This document shows, one piece after another, positions 48,567 through 59,226 of a stretch of DNA of 64,000 nucleotides. The notes under the pieces were generated by a model. It did no database searches. It was not told the DNA's origin and worked only from the letters and a program-made list of their open reading frames with translations. The stretch covers positions 1 through 64,000 of the forward strand of contig NZ_KZ819022.1 in assembly GCF_003115845.1 (NCBI RefSeq), in the 5' to 3' direction. Numbering within the stretch: position 1 is the stretch's first letter; each line of letters opens with the position of its first letter. This DNA comes from Brenneria roseae subsp. roseae. GTDB taxonomy: Bacteria; Pseudomonadota; Gammaproteobacteria; Enterobacterales; Enterobacteriaceae. A program made the position numbers and the translations under genes.

Positions 48567-49841
48567 GTGGCAAAAAATATTCAAGCCATTCGCGGCATGA
48601 ACGATTACCTGCCGGCCGAAACGGCATTGTGGCAGCGTATTGAAACCAGCCTGAAACAGGTGCTCAGCAGCTACGGCTACAGTGAAATCCGTACACCGAT
48701 TGTTGAGCAAACATCGCTGTTTCAACGCGCCATTGGTGAAGTTACCGATGTCGTTGAAAAAGAAATGTATACTTTTGAAGATCGCAATGGCGATAGTCTG
48801 ACGTTGCGTCCTGAAAATACGGCTTCATGCGTTCGTGCCGGTATTGAGCACGGTATCCTCTATAATCAGGAACAGCGTCTGTGGTATCTCGGGCCGATGT
48901 TCCGCCACGAACGTCCGCAAAAGGGGCGCTACCGTCAGTTTCATCAGTTGGGTTGTGAAGTCTTTGGCCTGCAAGGGCCGGATATTGATGCCGAATTGAT
49001 TTTGCTTACCGCCCGCTGGTGGCGTGTGTTGGGCATCGCCGAACATGTTAAGTTGGAGCTGAATTCGATTGGATCGCTGGAAGCCCGTGCGTCTTACCGT
49101 GAGGCGCTGATCGCGTTTCTTGAGCAGCATAAGGATAAACTGGACGACGACTGTCTGCGTCGCATGTATACCAATCCGCTGCGCGTTCTGGATTCAAAAA
49201 ATCCACAGGTACAGACGTTACTTAACGATGCGCCGGTTCTGACGGATTATCTTGATGAAGAATCTCGTACCCACTTTGCGGCGTTGGGTGAACTTTTAAC
49301 GCAGTCTGGCATCCCATATACCGTTAACCCGCGTCTGGTTCGCGGTCTGGATTATTACAACCGTACCGTGTTCGAGTGGGTCACCACCAGTCTGGGGGCG
49401 CAGGGGACAGTCTGTGCCGGCGGACGATATGACGGAATGGTTGAGCAGTTGGGCGGTCACGCGACGCCGGCAGTGGGTTTTGCGATGGGACTGGAACGTC
49501 TGGTGCTATTGGTGCAGTCGGTCAATCCCGAGTTTAAGGCGCATCCGGGGGTGGATGTTTACCTGATTTCCTCCGGTGCGGGAACGCAGGTGGCAGCGAT
49601 GCAACTGGCTGAAAAATTACGTGATACGTTGCCGCAGTTGAAACTCATGACCAACTATGGCGGCGGCAATTTTAAAAAGCAATTCGCCAGAGCCGACAAA
49701 TGGGGCGCGCGCGTCGCGCTGGTTTTAGGTGAAAACGAAGTTGCAGCAGGTCAGGTGGTTGTTAAAAACCTGAATAATGGCGAGCAGGATACATTGGCAC
49801 AGGCCGACGTTGCCGCGCGCCTGGCAACGTTGCTGGATTGA
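48567..49841 (+). CDS. hisS: Histidyl-tRNA synthetase
   Basis: This is a 424-residue class II synthetase starting at GTG 48567. Motif 2 ([21 protein letters not shown]) and the HisRS-specific [15 protein letters not shown] are intact, and the anticodon-binding domain follows. The histidine-binding segment normally read as RPEGTAG is RPENTAS here (residues 81-87), keeping Glu83 and Thr85 but replacing two glycines. The frame and flanks are clean, so this is a real substitution in this sequence. yfgM follows after 13 bp. Confidence 0.96.
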   Translation: MAKNIQAIRGMNDYLPAETALWQRIETSLKQVLSSYGYSEIRTPIVEQTSLFQRAIGEVTDVVEKEMYTFEDRNGDSLTLRPENTASCVRAGIEHGILYNQEQRLWYLGPMFRHERPQKGRYRQFHQLGCEVFGLQGPDIDAELILLTARWWRVLGIAEHVKLELNSIGSLEARASYREALIAFLEQHKDKLDDDCLRRMYTNPLRVLDSKNPQVQTLLNDAPVLTDYLDEESRTHFAALGELLTQSGIPYTVNPRLVRGLDYYNRTVFEWVTTSLGAQGTVCAGGRYDGMVEQLGGHATPAVGFAMGLERLVLLVQSVNPEFKAHPGVDVYLISSGAGTQVAAMQLAEKLRDTLPQLKLMTNYGGGNFKKQFARADKWGARVALVLGENEVAAGQVVVKNLNNGEQDTLAQADVAARLATLLD

Positions 49842-49854
49842 GGAGAAAGACACC

Positions 49855-50475
49855 GTGGAAGTCTATACCACAGAGAATGAACAGGTTGATGCACTACGCC
49901 GTTTCTTCGCGGAAAATGGGAAGGCGCTGGTGGTGGGCGTGGTGCTCGGTGTCGGTGCGCTGGTTGGCTGGCGTTTCTGGCAAAATCACCAAAGCAACAG
50001 TGTGATGGCGGCTTCGACGTCATATCAGCAAATCACCGAGCAACTGGCCGATGGTCACGCGGATGGCGTTGCGGCGGCCGAGAAATTCAGCGCTGAGAAT
50101 CAGAACAGCTACGGCGTACTGACTTCGCTGGAGTTGGCTCGTCATTATGTCGATCAGCAAGATTTTGCCAAGGCCGAACAACAACTGGTGGTGGCGAAGT
50201 CTCACGCCAAAGATGCCGACCTGCTTTCTCTGGTGAATCTGCGTTTGGCGCGGATTCAACTGCAAGAGAAGAAAGCGGATGAGGCGCTCAAAACGCTGGA
50301 TGCCATTAAACTTGATGGCTGGGTTGCTCTGGCCGCAGAAGTCCGTGGCGATGTGCTGGTCAGCAAAGGGGATAACCAGGCAGCGCGTGACGCATATAAC
50401 AAAGGTTTGTCTGCTAACCCTCCGCAGGCATTGAAGGCATTGCTGACTATGAAACTGAACAACCTGTCCAGCTAA
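49855..50475 (+). CDS. yfgM: Ancillary SecYEG translocon subunit YfgM
   Basis: This is a 206-residue single-pass inner-membrane protein with a TPR-like periplasmic domain. It associates with SecYEG and PpiD to help periplasmic protein folding. The start is GTG 49855 (MEVYTTENEQVDALRRFFAENGKAL) with GAGGAG upstream; the frame upstream to 49777 lies inside hisS. The membrane helix is at about 22-40. It forms an operon with hisS and bamB. Confidence 0.93.
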   Translation: MEVYTTENEQVDALRRFFAENGKALVVGVVLGVGALVGWRFWQNHQSNSVMAASTSYQQITEQLADGHADGVAAAEKFSAENQNSYGVLTSLELARHYVDQQDFAKAEQQLVVAKSHAKDADLLSLVNLRLARIQLQEKKADEALKTLDAIKLDGWVALAAEVRGDVLVSKGDNQAARDAYNKGLSANPPQALKALLTMKLNNLSS

Positions 50476-50485
50476 GAGGAATTCC

Positions 50486-51667
50486 ATGCAATTGCGTAAA
50501 ACACTTTTAGTAGGACTGGTTTCTGTTGCCCTGCTGAGCGGATGTTCGCTGTTTAACGGCGAAGAAGATGTTGTCACGATGTCTCCACTGCCGACGGTCG
50601 AGAATCAGTTCACGCCCACCAAAGTGTGGAGTCGTTCCGTCGGCAGCGGTATTGGCGAGTTTTACTCTAACCTTCATCCGGCATGGCAGGATAATCGTGT
50701 ATTTGCCGCTGACCGCAGAGGAACTGTCAAGGCGTTGGATCTGAACGACGGTAAAGAAATCTGGCAGACCGATCTGTCTGAAAAAACCGGATTTTTCTCC
50801 CGTAATAATCCTGCGCTGTTGTCCGGCGGCGTTTCTGTTTCGGGCGACCATGTCTACATCGGCAGCGAACGGGCACAGGTTTTTGCTCTGAATGCCGATG
50901 ATGGTGCCGTGGTTTGGCAGGCCGACGTTGCCGGCGAAGCCATTTCCCGCCCGGTTGTCAGCGATGATGTGGTACTGATCCATACCAGCAATGGTATGTT
51001 GCAGGCGTTGAACGAAGCCGACGGCGCGATGAAATGGACCGTCAACCTGGATATGCCGACGCTTTCCCTGCGTGGTGAATCTGCGCCGACGACCGCGTTT
51101 GGTGCAGCTATTGTCGGTGGGGATAACGGTCGTGTGAATGCGGTACTGATTAATCAGGGACAGCTTATCTGGCAACAGCGTATTTCCCAGCCAAGCGGGG
51201 CGACGGAAATTGATCGCCTGAACGATGTTGATACCACGCCGGTTGTTGTGGGTGAGGTGGTATACGCATTGGGCTATAATGGCAACCTGACCGCGCTGGA
51301 TCTGCGTTCAGGTCAAATTCTGTGGAGACGCGAACTGGGGTCGGTACACGATTTCATCGTGGATGGCGACCGTATCTATCTGGTCGATCAGGATGACCGC
51401 ATTGTGGCGCTGAATACCAATGGCGGTGTTAACCTGTGGCGCCAGAGCGATCTGCTGCACCGTAATCTGACTGCGCCGGTGCTGTTCAATGGCTATCTGG
51501 TGGTGGGTGATTCGGAAGGGTATTTGCACTGGCTGAATACGGCGGATGGCCGCTTTGTGGTTCAGCAGAAAGTGGATAGTTCAGGTTTCCTGAGCAAGCC
51601 GGTGATTGCCAGCGACAAGCTGCTCATTCAGGCGAAAAATGGCGAAGTGTACGCCTTTACCCGCTAG
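50486..51667 (+). CDS. bamB: Outer membrane assembly lipoprotein BamB
   Basis: This is a 393-residue lipoprotein of the BAM complex. The lipobox LLSGC lipidates Cys20. The rest is an eight-bladed beta-propeller with repeated AxDxxDGxxxW-type PQQ motifs (ALDLNDGKEIWQTD, ALNADDGAVVWQAD, ALDLRSGQILWRRE). It assists BamA in inserting outer-membrane proteins. It starts 10 bp after yfgM. Confidence 0.96.
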   Translation: MQLRKTLLVGLVSVALLSGCSLFNGEEDVVTMSPLPTVENQFTPTKVWSRSVGSGIGEFYSNLHPAWQDNRVFAADRRGTVKALDLNDGKEIWQTDLSEKTGFFSRNNPALLSGGVSVSGDHVYIGSERAQVFALNADDGAVVWQADVAGEAISRPVVSDDVVLIHTSNGMLQALNEADGAMKWTVNLDMPTLSLRGESAPTTAFGAAIVGGDNGRVNAVLINQGQLIWQQRISQPSGATEIDRLNDVDTTPVVVGEVVYALGYNGNLTALDLRSGQILWRRELGSVHDFIVDGDRIYLVDQDDRIVALNTNGGVNLWRQSDLLHRNLTAPVLFNGYLVVGDSEGYLHWLNTADGRFVVQQKVDSSGFLSKPVIASDKLLIQAKNGEVYAFTR

Positions 51668-51715
51668 TTAACGCACTGCATGTTTGGATCCCTGCCGTTG
51701 GCGGAAGCGATCCCG

Positions 51716-51756
51716 AAAACGGCTCCTGACAGTATCAGGGGCCGTTTCGTCTTTTT
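51716..51756 (+). terminator. bamB terminator
   Basis: AAACGGCTCCTGA (51717-51729) pairs with TCAGGGGCCGTTT (51735-51747), followed by CGTCTTTTT. Confidence 0.85.
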
Positions 51757-51814
51757 ATCGTCAGCGAGTATTCTCGTTGTAACGTATTGAAATATAAGTA
51801 ATGAGGTTGTAACA

Positions 51815-53308
51815 ATGATACCTGTCGTCGCGCTGGTCGGACGTCCGAATGTGGGAAAGTCCACGCTCTTTAACCGCTTAACGCGCACTCGTGATGCATT
51901 GGTGGCGGATTTTCCAGGGCTGACACGTGACCGCAAGTATGGTCGTGCGGAAGTGGAAGGTCATGAGTTTATTATCGTTGATACCGGTGGTATCGATGGT
52001 ACCGAGGACGGCGTTGAGACGCGCATGGCCGGGCAGTCGCTGGTGGCGATTGAAGAAGCGGATATCGTCCTGTTCATGGTGGATGCCCGCGCTGGATTGA
52101 TGCCTGCTGATGAAGGTATTGCGCAGCATTTGCGTAGCCGTCAAAAGGCCACTGTTTTGGTGGCTAACAAAACCGACGGTCTCGACCCGGATATGGTGAC
52201 CGCGGATTTTTACTCGCTCGGTATGGGGGAAGTTTATCCGATCGCGGCATCTCACGGACGTGGCGTGACGTCTCTGCTTGAGAAAGTCTTGCTGCCATTC
52301 GTGCAGGATGAAGTGATTGAGCCGGTTGAGTTAACCGAGGAAGAAGAAAACGCCGCGTACTGGGCAGAGCAACTGGGTGATAAACAGTCTGTCGAAGGCG
52401 AGATAGCCGAGGAAGACGACTTCAATCCGGAAGATCTGCCGATAAAACTGGCGATAGTCGGGCGTCCTAACGTAGGTAAGTCCACACTGACTAATCGGAT
52501 TCTGGGTGAGGATCGTGTGGTGGTTTACGATATGCCGGGCACTACCCGCGACAGCATTTACATCCCGATGGTACGTGACGAACGCGAATACATCCTGATA
52601 GATACGGCCGGCGTGCGTAAGCGCGGCAAAGTTACCGATACGGTTGAAAAGTTCTCCGTTATCAAGACGCTGCAAGCCATCGAAGATGCCAATGTCGTAC
52701 TGTTGGTGATTGATGCCCGTGAAGGTATCTCCGATCAGGATCTCTCACTGTTAGGCTTTATCCTCAATAGTGGGCGCTCACTGGTGATTGTGGTGAACAA
52801 GTGGGATGGCCTGTCGCAGGAAGTGCGCGATGAAGTGAAAGAAACGCTGGATTTGCGTCTCGGTTTTATCGATTTTGCCCGTATTCACTTTATCTCTGCG
52901 CTGCATGGCAGCGGCGTGGGCAACTTGTTCGAGTCAGTGACGGAAGCCTACACCTGTGCAACCCGTCGCGTGGGCACGTCCATGCTGACCCGTATCATGC
53001 AAATGGCGGCGGATGACCATCAGCCTCCGTTGGTGCGCGGCCGCCGCGTGAAGCTGAAATATGCGCATGCCGGCGGTTATAACCCGCCGATTGTGGTGAT
53101 CCACGGTAATCAGGTAAAAGATTTGCCTGACTCTTATAAGCGCTATCTGATGAATTACTATCGTCGTTCATTGAATGTCATGGGGACGCCGATTCGCATC
53201 CAGTTTAAAGAAGGTGAAAACCCCTTTGCCGATAAGCGCAACACGCTGACGCCAAACCAGCTACGCAAGCGTAAGCGTTTGATGCAGCACCTTAAAAAGA
53301 GTAAATAA
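51815..53308 (+). CDS. der: Ribosome assembly GTPase Der
   Basis: This is a 497-residue protein with two GTPase domains in tandem and a C-terminal KH-like domain, needed for 50S maturation. The G1 motifs are GRPNVGKST at residues 8-16 and again at about 215; the G4 motifs are NKTD and NKWD. The acidic linker ([12 protein letters not shown] to EEDDFNPED) between the domains is long. The C-terminus is strongly basic ([14 protein letters not shown]). Confidence 0.97.
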   Translation: MIPVVALVGRPNVGKSTLFNRLTRTRDALVADFPGLTRDRKYGRAEVEGHEFIIVDTGGIDGTEDGVETRMAGQSLVAIEEADIVLFMVDARAGLMPADEGIAQHLRSRQKATVLVANKTDGLDPDMVTADFYSLGMGEVYPIAASHGRGVTSLLEKVLLPFVQDEVIEPVELTEEEENAAYWAEQLGDKQSVEGEIAEEDDFNPEDLPIKLAIVGRPNVGKSTLTNRILGEDRVVVYDMPGTTRDSIYIPMVRDEREYILIDTAGVRKRGKVTDTVEKFSVIKTLQAIEDANVVLLVIDAREGISDQDLSLLGFILNSGRSLVIVVNKWDGLSQEVRDEVKETLDLRLGFIDFARIHFISALHGSGVGNLFESVTEAYTCATRRVGTSMLTRIMQMAADDHQPPLVRGRRVKLKYAHAGGYNPPIVVIHGNQVKDLPDSYKRYLMNYYRRSLNVMGTPIRIQFKEGENPFADKRNTLTPNQLRKRKRLMQHLKKSK

Positions 53309-53316
53309 TTTATTAG

Positions 53317-53345
53317 CGGGGCGAAGGGGAATCTTCGCCCCGTTT
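53317..53345 (+). terminator. der terminator
   Basis: CGGGGCGAAG and CTTCGCCCCG form a perfect 10-bp stem with a 6-base loop, followed by TTT. It lies 8 bp after the der stop. Confidence 0.85.
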
Positions 53346-53384
53346 GGTCAGATAGCGAAAGGCATTCAGCCATAAAGGAAAGTC

Positions 53385-54344
53385 ATGTCCTGGGAAACCT
53401 GGAGTTTTGCGTTTCACGTTACCATGCCCAATCTGTTGCTGCTGTTGATCGGTATGGGGTTGCGCCGGCTTAGTCTGTTGGATGACGTGTTCTGTGATTC
53501 GGCGATGAAGCTGGTATTTAATCTGGCTTTGCCCTGCCTGCTTTTTTTCAGCATAGCAACAAACCATCAGTCGATAGCCGAACATCTACCGATGATGATC
53601 TACGGCACGCTGGGAACCATTGCCACATTCCTGTTATTGGAATTCATGGCCGTATATCTGGTGAAAGACCCGAGAGAACGGGGGATCTTCGTTCAGGGGG
53701 GCTTCCGTTCCAATACCGGTATTATGGGGCTGGCGTTTGCGATGAGCGCCTACGGTCACGAAGGGGTTGCGGTCGGCTCTCTCTATCTGACGGTAACGGT
53801 TATTCTCTTCAATGTGTTGTCGGTGATTACGCTGACCCGCAGCTTGCGTCGTAACGAGCAGGGAGGGAAGATCAGCAAAAAAGATCTGTTGGTCAGTATG
53901 GTGACTAATCCGCTGATTATCGGCCTGGTTCTGGGGCTGCTTTATTCGCGCAGCTCGCTGCCGATGCCGGATGTTATCAGGCAGACCGGGAATCTGGTGT
54001 CGTCGTTGGCATTACCGCTGGCGTTGCTGTGTGCGGGAGCCAGTCTGGATCTACGAACCATGTTGCGGACGTCCAACGTAGCGGCCCTTTCTTCTATCGC
54101 CAAATTATTCCTGGTTCCCGGTGTGCTGACGTTGGGCGGCTGGATGGTCGGATTTCGCGGCGTATCGCTTGGCATCATTTTCCTGTTTTCAGCGACGCCA
54201 ACCGCCGCCGGGAGCTATGCCATGACGCGCGCGATGGGTGGAAACGCCACGCTGGCGGCGAATATTATCGCCATGACTACCGTCGGCTCGTTTTTTGTGA
54301 CCGCGTTCGGTTTGTATTGCCTGCGTTCGCTGGGTGTGATTTAA
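53385..54344 (+). CDS. AEC-family (auxin efflux carrier-like) transporter
   Basis: This is a 319-residue inner-membrane protein with about ten hydrophobic segments. Family hallmarks are visible: MKLVFNLALPCLLFFSIA, GGFRSNTGIMGLAFA, MVTNPLIIGLVLGLL, LALLCAGASLDLR and TPTAAGSYAMTRAMGGN. Bacterial AEC members such as MdcF and YfdV carry organic acids or unknown solutes; the substrate here is not evident. It sits between der and yfgJ, which I recall as adjacent in E. coli, so it is an insertion relative to that order. Confidence 0.85.
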   Translation: MSWETWSFAFHVTMPNLLLLLIGMGLRRLSLLDDVFCDSAMKLVFNLALPCLLFFSIATNHQSIAEHLPMMIYGTLGTIATFLLLEFMAVYLVKDPRERGIFVQGGFRSNTGIMGLAFAMSAYGHEGVAVGSLYLTVTVILFNVLSVITLTRSLRRNEQGGKISKKDLLVSMVTNPLIIGLVLGLLYSRSSLPMPDVIRQTGNLVSSLALPLALLCAGASLDLRTMLRTSNVAALSSIAKLFLVPGVLTLGGWMVGFRGVSLGIIFLFSATPTAAGSYAMTRAMGGNATLAANIIAMTTVGSFFVTAFGLYCLRSLGVI

Positions 54345-54386
54345 CGGCAGAGATCAAAAGATGAGCATTCGTCGAAAGGAGATAAC

Positions 54387-54623
54387 ATGGATGCGATGTG
54401 TCCACACTGCAACAGGATTATGAACTGGCAAAACGGCGATACGTTTCAGTGCAGCGCCTGCCAGCAGCGTTATCTTCGTGAGGCCACTTGCCCTGAATGT
54501 AAGCACTCGCTTCAGGTATTAAAGGCCTGCGGCGCGGTGGATTATCTGTGTCAGCAGCACGGGCTTATTTCGAAAAAACGCGTGCTGTTCAGCTATCTTC
54601 CTGTCGATCCTTCATCCTTATGA
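54387..54623 (+). CDS. yfgJ: Zinc-ribbon protein YfgJ
   Basis: This is a 78-residue protein with two CxxC knuckles for each of two zinc-ribbon-like sites (CPHC, CSAC, CPEC) and the YfgJ-specific ending LQVLKACGAVDYLCQQHGLISKKRV. Function unknown. Its last 31 bp overlap the 3' end of the convergent emfourin gene. Confidence 0.9.
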   Translation: MDAMCPHCNRIMNWQNGDTFQCSACQQRYLREATCPECKHSLQVLKACGAVDYLCQQHGLISKKRVLFSYLPVDPSSL

Positions 54624-54961
54624 GGGACGCCGTTGCGCCATAGCTCCGTCAGTTCTGGCGGAGCGCGGTCTTCCGGAATCAACAGAATCACTTCGGCATA
54701 CTGATTGCGCTGCGGGTGGCTGTAGCTGATGTGAATCCGATAATAAAACTGGTCGCCGCGCCCGGGGCCGTCAGGTTCACCGGGTTCACGTGCCTGTGGA
54801 AGCGCATTACGGATCGCACTGCAAATTCGCTCTCGCTCGGAGATCGGCACACTGGCGAGTGCGAAACGGCGTAGTCCCGCCAGTTTTGGCATCCAGGCAA
54901 TCCCTCCCTCGCGGGCTAATTCTATGACCGCATCGTCGTTAAGCTCCGGCAATGTTTTCAT
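54593..54961 (-). CDS. Protealysin inhibitor, emfourin family
   Basis: This is a 122-residue protein encoded directly after an M4 protease and overlapping it by 4 bp (54958-54961). Small proteins in this position next to protealysin are emfourins, potent protein inhibitors of the partner protease, first described in Serratia proteamaculans. The features seen are a short N-terminal helix (DDAVIELAREGG), the central RGDQFYYRIHISY strand region and a C-terminal acidic/proline segment. No signal peptide, so it would act in the cytoplasm. Assigned mainly from context plus general resemblance. Confidence 0.78.
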   Translation of the reverse strand: MKTLPELNDDAVIELAREGGIAWMPKLAGLRRFALASVPISERERICSAIRNALPQAREPGEPDGPGRGDQFYYRIHISYSHPQRNQYAEVILLIPEDRAPPELTELWRNGVPHKDEGSTGR

Positions 54962-56001
54962 AAGTACTCTTGTTTTACCTCAACGCCGACCGTTTCCCAT
55001 GACTGCTGGATGATATCGGCAACGGTTTGGTTGAATCGTTTTGCCGCATGTTGAATCGTGTAGCGGGCGAAAATTTCAAAATCCGCATTTTGCGGCAGCG
55101 ATTCATCGCACAATGTGTCATACCAGATTCTACCGGCTTTTTCCCATGAATGACCGCCCAGCGCAATGGCGGCCAGATAGAAGGCGCGGTTGGGAATGCC
55201 GGAATTCAGATGCACGCCGCCGTTGTCTTCACGCGTGTTGACATATTCATTCATGTGGTAAGGTTGGGGATCGACGCCCAACAACAGATCATCATAGGCC
55301 GTACCCGGATGCGACATGGAGCGCAGTCCCATACCGTGAATGCCTTCGGCCAGCAGGCCGGCGCCGATAATCCAGTCTGCCTGCTCGGCGGTTTGTCCCA
55401 GATGAAACTGTTTCACCATTGCGCCAAAGACATCGGACATGGATTCGTTCAGTGCTCCGGACTGACGGAAATAAATCAATCCTGCTTCGTTTTCGGTAAT
55501 ACCATGCGCCAATTCATGCGCGACCACATCAATAGCAATAGTGAAACGATTGAATATTTTACCATCGCCGTCGCCGAACACCATTTGCTGCCCGTTCCAG
55601 AACGCATTCTGATAATCCTGACCGTAATGCACGGTACCCGCTAACGTCAGCCCCTCGGCATCAAGCGAGTTGCGCTGGAAAATCTGCCAGAAGAAATCAT
55701 AGGTTACGCCAAGGTAGTTATAAGCTTCATCGGCAGCGATATCGCCATTACTGGCCTGTCCTTCCGTGCGCACCCGTTTGCCGGGTAACTGCTGCTGATT
55801 TTCGGCGTCGTAAATTTCGCGCTGTACCTGCCCGCCGGGCTGCTTTGTATGGGGTTCCGGCCGGGGATGATGGCTCACCATCAATGACTGAACGTGCATC
55901 AGGGTTTGCTGGGCGCAATGGCGCTGCTCTTCTGAGCCATTAGAAATAATACGATGCAGAATATAAGGGGGGATCACGCCATAAATCGGTCTGGACTTCA
56001 T
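54958..56001 (-). CDS. M4 metalloprotease, protealysin/Prt1 type
   Basis: This is a 347-residue thermolysin-family protease with the short protealysin-type propeptide. PPYIL at 11-15 (in GVIPPYILHRI) is the typical precursor motif. The zinc site is HELAH at 162-166, with the third ligand Glu186 in GALNESMSD and the catalytic His264 in GGVHLNSGIPN. No classical signal peptide is visible, as in protealysin. Pectobacterium Prt1 belongs here and is an extracellular protease linked to plant tissue damage. It is co-translated with the emfourin-like inhibitor. Confidence 0.92.
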   Translation of the reverse strand: MKSRPIYGVIPPYILHRIISNGSEEQRHCAQQTLMHVQSLMVSHHPRPEPHTKQPGGQVQREIYDAENQQQLPGKRVRTEGQASNGDIAADEAYNYLGVTYDFFWQIFQRNSLDAEGLTLAGTVHYGQDYQNAFWNGQQMVFGDGDGKIFNRFTIAIDVVAHELAHGITENEAGLIYFRQSGALNESMSDVFGAMVKQFHLGQTAEQADWIIGAGLLAEGIHGMGLRSMSHPGTAYDDLLLGVDPQPYHMNEYVNTREDNGGVHLNSGIPNRAFYLAAIALGGHSWEKAGRIWYDTLCDESLPQNADFEIFARYTIQHAAKRFNQTVADIIQQSWETVGVEVKQEYL

Positions 56002-56168
56002 ACCTTATCTCCTTGAAAAGGCGGTCATCGGGTAACGCAGACGATCAGCAAGGCTCACGCATCTTACTCTCACGACCAGAATGGGTGGGCTGAGGATCAG
56101 TATAGTTCAGAAGTTGAGGGGAATATTGGGGGTTGTTCTCCGTTTTAGGATAAATCCCTATACGGCGA

Positions 56169-57560
56169 TTATGACGTTTTACGTCGTTTCTTCCCGGGCG
56201 TCGCGACGCCCGGGGCTTGTGGGACGAGGGCCGTAACCTGACTTTCTACCCAACCGTCCTGTAACCGTGTTTGCAATGTCTCGCCTAGGGTGACTTGCTT
56301 GATGTTTTTCAGCACCTTACCATCCGGCGCGGTTGTAACGTTATAACCGCGTGCCAGCGTGGCCAGCGGGCTCACGCCTTCCAGACGTGAACAGGCGACG
56401 CCCAGCCGTTGCTGATATTTGTTCAGGTTACGTTCAACAGCATTCTGCATCTGATAGCGTAATTGCTGTAAACGCTGCTGAGCACGATGAATTTTTGGCA
56501 AGGGCTGCTGCTGAAACAGCCGTTGTTCCATGCGTTCGTGACGGCGCAACGTTTGTCGCAGCTGTAGCTGCATGGCGTCATCCAGACGTTGGCGGAGTTT
56601 GACTAACTGGGCCTGTTGGCGCGCCAGTCGTAACTGTGGATGCTGTTGCTGTAAGCGATGATGCAAACGAGTGAATTCGCGATGGCGTTGAGCAAGGTAG
56701 TAATCCATTGCCATTTCCAGACGCTGACGCTGGGATTGTATCTGGCGAAGCAATTCCAGTTGATTCCGGCTCACCAGCTCTGCCGCGGCAGAAGGGGTCG
56801 GCGCGCGCAGATCGCCGACAAAATCGGCGATGGTCACATCGGTTTCATGACCAACCGCACTGACGACGGGGATCCGGCTGGCAAAAATAGCCCGTGCGAC
56901 ACGCTCATCGTTGAAGCTCCATAAATCTTCCAGCGATCCGCCGCCGCGACCGACGATCAGTACGTCACACTCATTACGCAGGTTAGCCAGTTCGATGGCG
57001 CGAACAATCTGCAATGGCGCTTCGCTACCCTGTACGGCGGTGGGATATACCACGACGGGCAGAGATGGATCGCGGCGTTGCAATACCTGCAAAATATCAT
57101 GCAGAGCAGCGCCGCTGGCGGAGGTAATCACGCCGACCTGTCGGGCCGGGGAGGGCAGAACCTGTTTGAACTGCTGATCGAACAAACCCTCGGCCGCGAG
57201 GCGCTGCTTCAACTGTTCAAACTGCTGTTGTAACAGGCCATCCCCGGCAGGTTGCATACTTTCGGCCAGCAGTTGGTAATCACCGCGGGGTTCATACAGC
57301 GTAATGGTGGCGCGTATCAGGACCTGCTGCCCGTTTTGCGGACGAAAGGTAACCCGACGGTTGGTGGTGCGGAACATGGCGCAGCGCACCTGGGCACGCT
57401 CATCTTTCAGCGTGAAATACCAATGGCCGGAAGATGGCTGAGAGAAGTTGGAAATTTCGCCGGAAAGCCATATCTGTCCCATTTCCATTTCCAACAGCTG
57501 TCTAACCGTCTGATTCAGGCGGCTAACGGTAAATATTGCAGAAGTGGGAAATTGAGACAT
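56169..57560 (-). CDS. xseA: Exodeoxyribonuclease VII large subunit
   Basis: This is a 463-residue nuclease subunit. An OB-fold domain at the start ([24 protein letters not shown]) is followed by the catalytic part with [31 protein letters not shown] and [29 protein letters not shown] long coiled coil (about 280-400) binds XseB. It degrades single-stranded DNA from both ends. I use ATG 57560 ([16 protein letters not shown]), not the ATG 15 bp upstream, by alignment with E. coli. It is divergent from guaB. Confidence 0.96.
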   Translation of the reverse strand: MSQFPTSAIFTVSRLNQTVRQLLEMEMGQIWLSGEISNFSQPSSGHWYFTLKDERAQVRCAMFRTTNRRVTFRPQNGQQVLIRATITLYEPRGDYQLLAESMQPAGDGLLQQQFEQLKQRLAAEGLFDQQFKQVLPSPARQVGVITSASGAALHDILQVLQRRDPSLPVVVYPTAVQGSEAPLQIVRAIELANLRNECDVLIVGRGGGSLEDLWSFNDERVARAIFASRIPVVSAVGHETDVTIADFVGDLRAPTPSAAAELVSRNQLELLRQIQSQRQRLEMAMDYYLAQRHREFTRLHHRLQQQHPQLRLARQQAQLVKLRQRLDDAMQLQLRQTLRRHERMEQRLFQQQPLPKIHRAQQRLQQLRYQMQNAVERNLNKYQQRLGVACSRLEGVSPLATLARGYNVTTAPDGKVLKNIKQVTLGETLQTRLQDGWVESQVTALVPQAPGVATPGKKRRKTS

Positions 57561-57653
57561 TGTGAGCCAGATCAAATTTCAAAACAGTGACTTAATCGAT
57601 TGATACTACCTGCCTGTGAAAGGTAATCAAGTATTTTAGTAAAAAAATGCTGG

Positions 57654-57679
57654 AGGCAACCGATTACGCTCTGTATAAT
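57654..57679 (+). promoter_or_regulatory. guaB promoter with PurR-like operator
   Basis: AGGCAACCGATTACGC (57654-57669) matches the PurR pattern ANGCAANCGNTTNCNT at all but the last defined position. It lies just upstream of a perfect TATAAT (57674-57679), so it would occlude the promoter. Confidence 0.75.
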
Positions 57680-57731
57680 GCCACGGCAATATTTTATCTA
57701 TTCTTACATCCACCTTGGTGAGATATTGCCC

Positions 57732-59198
57732 ATGCTACGTATCGCTAAAGAAGCACTGACGTTTGACGACGTCCTCCTTGTTCCCGCACACTCCACTGTC
57801 CTGCCTAACACGGCTGATTTAACCACCCAACTGACGAAAACCATTCGTCTGAATATTCCTATGCTGTCGGCTGCGATGGATACGGTAACCGAATCTGGTC
57901 TGGCGATTGCGCTGGCTCAGGAAGGGGGGCTGGGCTTTATTCATAAAAATATGTCTATTGAACGTCAGGCTGAAGAAGTCAGCCGCGTTAAGAAGCATGA
58001 AAGCGGCGTGGTCGTTGACCCACAAACCGTTACGCCAAATACCACATTGCGTCAGGTAAAAGAATTGACCGAGCGTAATGGTTTCGCGGGTTACCCTGTT
58101 GTTGCCGAAGGTAATGAGCTGGTCGGTATTATTACCGGTCGTGATGTCCGCTTTGTGACCGATCTGGAACTGCCAGTCAGCGCGGTCATGACGCCGAAAG
58201 AACGTCTGGTCACGGTGAAAGAAGGCGAGGCGCGCGAAGTTGTTTTGCAGAAAATGCATGAAAAACGCGTGGAAAAAGCGCTGGTGGTGGATAGTCATTT
58301 CCGTCTGCTCGGCATGATTACCGTGAAAGACTTCCAGAAAGCGGAACGTAAACCTAACGCCTGTAAAGATGAGCACGGCCGTCTGCGCGTCGGTGCGGCG
58401 GTTGGCGCAGGCGCCGGTAACGAAGAGCGCATTGATGCGCTGGTCGCAGCGGGTGTTGATGTACTGCTGATTGATTCCTCACACGGTCATTCCGAAGGCG
58501 TGTTACAGCGCATCCGTGAAACGCGTGACAAGTACCCTGATCTACAGATTATTGGCGGCAACGTAGCAACCGGTGCGGGCGCCAGAGCGCTGGTGGAAGC
58601 CGGCGTCAGCGCCGTGAAAGTTGGTATTGGCCCTGGCTCCATTTGTACAACCCGTATCGTGACCGGTGTGGGTGTGCCGCAGATTACGGCCATTTCTGAT
58701 GCGGTTGAAGCATTGGAAGGCATGGGGGTACCGGTTATCGCCGACGGCGGTATTCGCTTCTCCGGCGATATCGCCAAGGCAATTGCAGCAGGCGCCGCCT
58801 GCGTGATGGTCGGTTCCATGCTGGCAGGGACGGAGGAATCTCCGGGGGAAATCGAACTGTATCAGGGCCGCTCTTTCAAATCTTACCGCGGTATGGGGTC
58901 ACTGGGCGCGATGTCCAAAGGCTCTTCCGACCGTTATTTCCAAAGCGATAATGCCGCGGACAAGCTGGTGCCGGAAGGTATCGAAGGCCGCGTAGCCTAT
59001 AAAGGCCGCCTGAAAGAAATTGTTCACCAGCAAATGGGCGGCCTGCGTTCCTGCATGGGGCTGACCGGATGCGGAACCATCGACGAACTGCGTACCAAAG
59101 CCGAATTCGTGCGCATCAGCGGCGCCGGTATCCAGGAAAGCCACGTTCACGACGTCACCATTACCAAGGAATCACCGAACTACCGTATGGGTTCATAA
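57732..59198 (+). CDS. guaB: Inosine-5'-monophosphate dehydrogenase
   Basis: This is a 488-residue enzyme that oxidises IMP to XMP, the committed step to GMP. A TIM barrel is interrupted by two CBS domains (about 93-205). The catalytic cysteine is in [15 protein letters not shown] and the mobile flap carries the [10 protein letters not shown] region. I begin at ATG 57732 ([22 protein letters not shown]). It heads the guaBA operon. Confidence 0.97.
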   Translation: MLRIAKEALTFDDVLLVPAHSTVLPNTADLTTQLTKTIRLNIPMLSAAMDTVTESGLAIALAQEGGLGFIHKNMSIERQAEEVSRVKKHESGVVVDPQTVTPNTTLRQVKELTERNGFAGYPVVAEGNELVGIITGRDVRFVTDLELPVSAVMTPKERLVTVKEGEAREVVLQKMHEKRVEKALVVDSHFRLLGMITVKDFQKAERKPNACKDEHGRLRVGAAVGAGAGNEERIDALVAAGVDVLLIDSSHGHSEGVLQRIRETRDKYPDLQIIGGNVATGAGARALVEAGVSAVKVGIGPGSICTTRIVTGVGVPQITAISDAVEALEGMGVPVIADGGIRFSGDIAKAIAAGAACVMVGSMLAGTEESPGEIELYQGRSFKSYRGMGSLGAMSKGSSDRYFQSDNAADKLVPEGIEGRVAYKGRLKEIVHQQMGGLRSCMGLTGCGTIDELRTKAEFVRISGAGIQESHVHDVTITKESPNYRMGS

Positions 59199-59226
59199 GG
59201 TGATTTGCAGGCTGATTTAACTCGTT

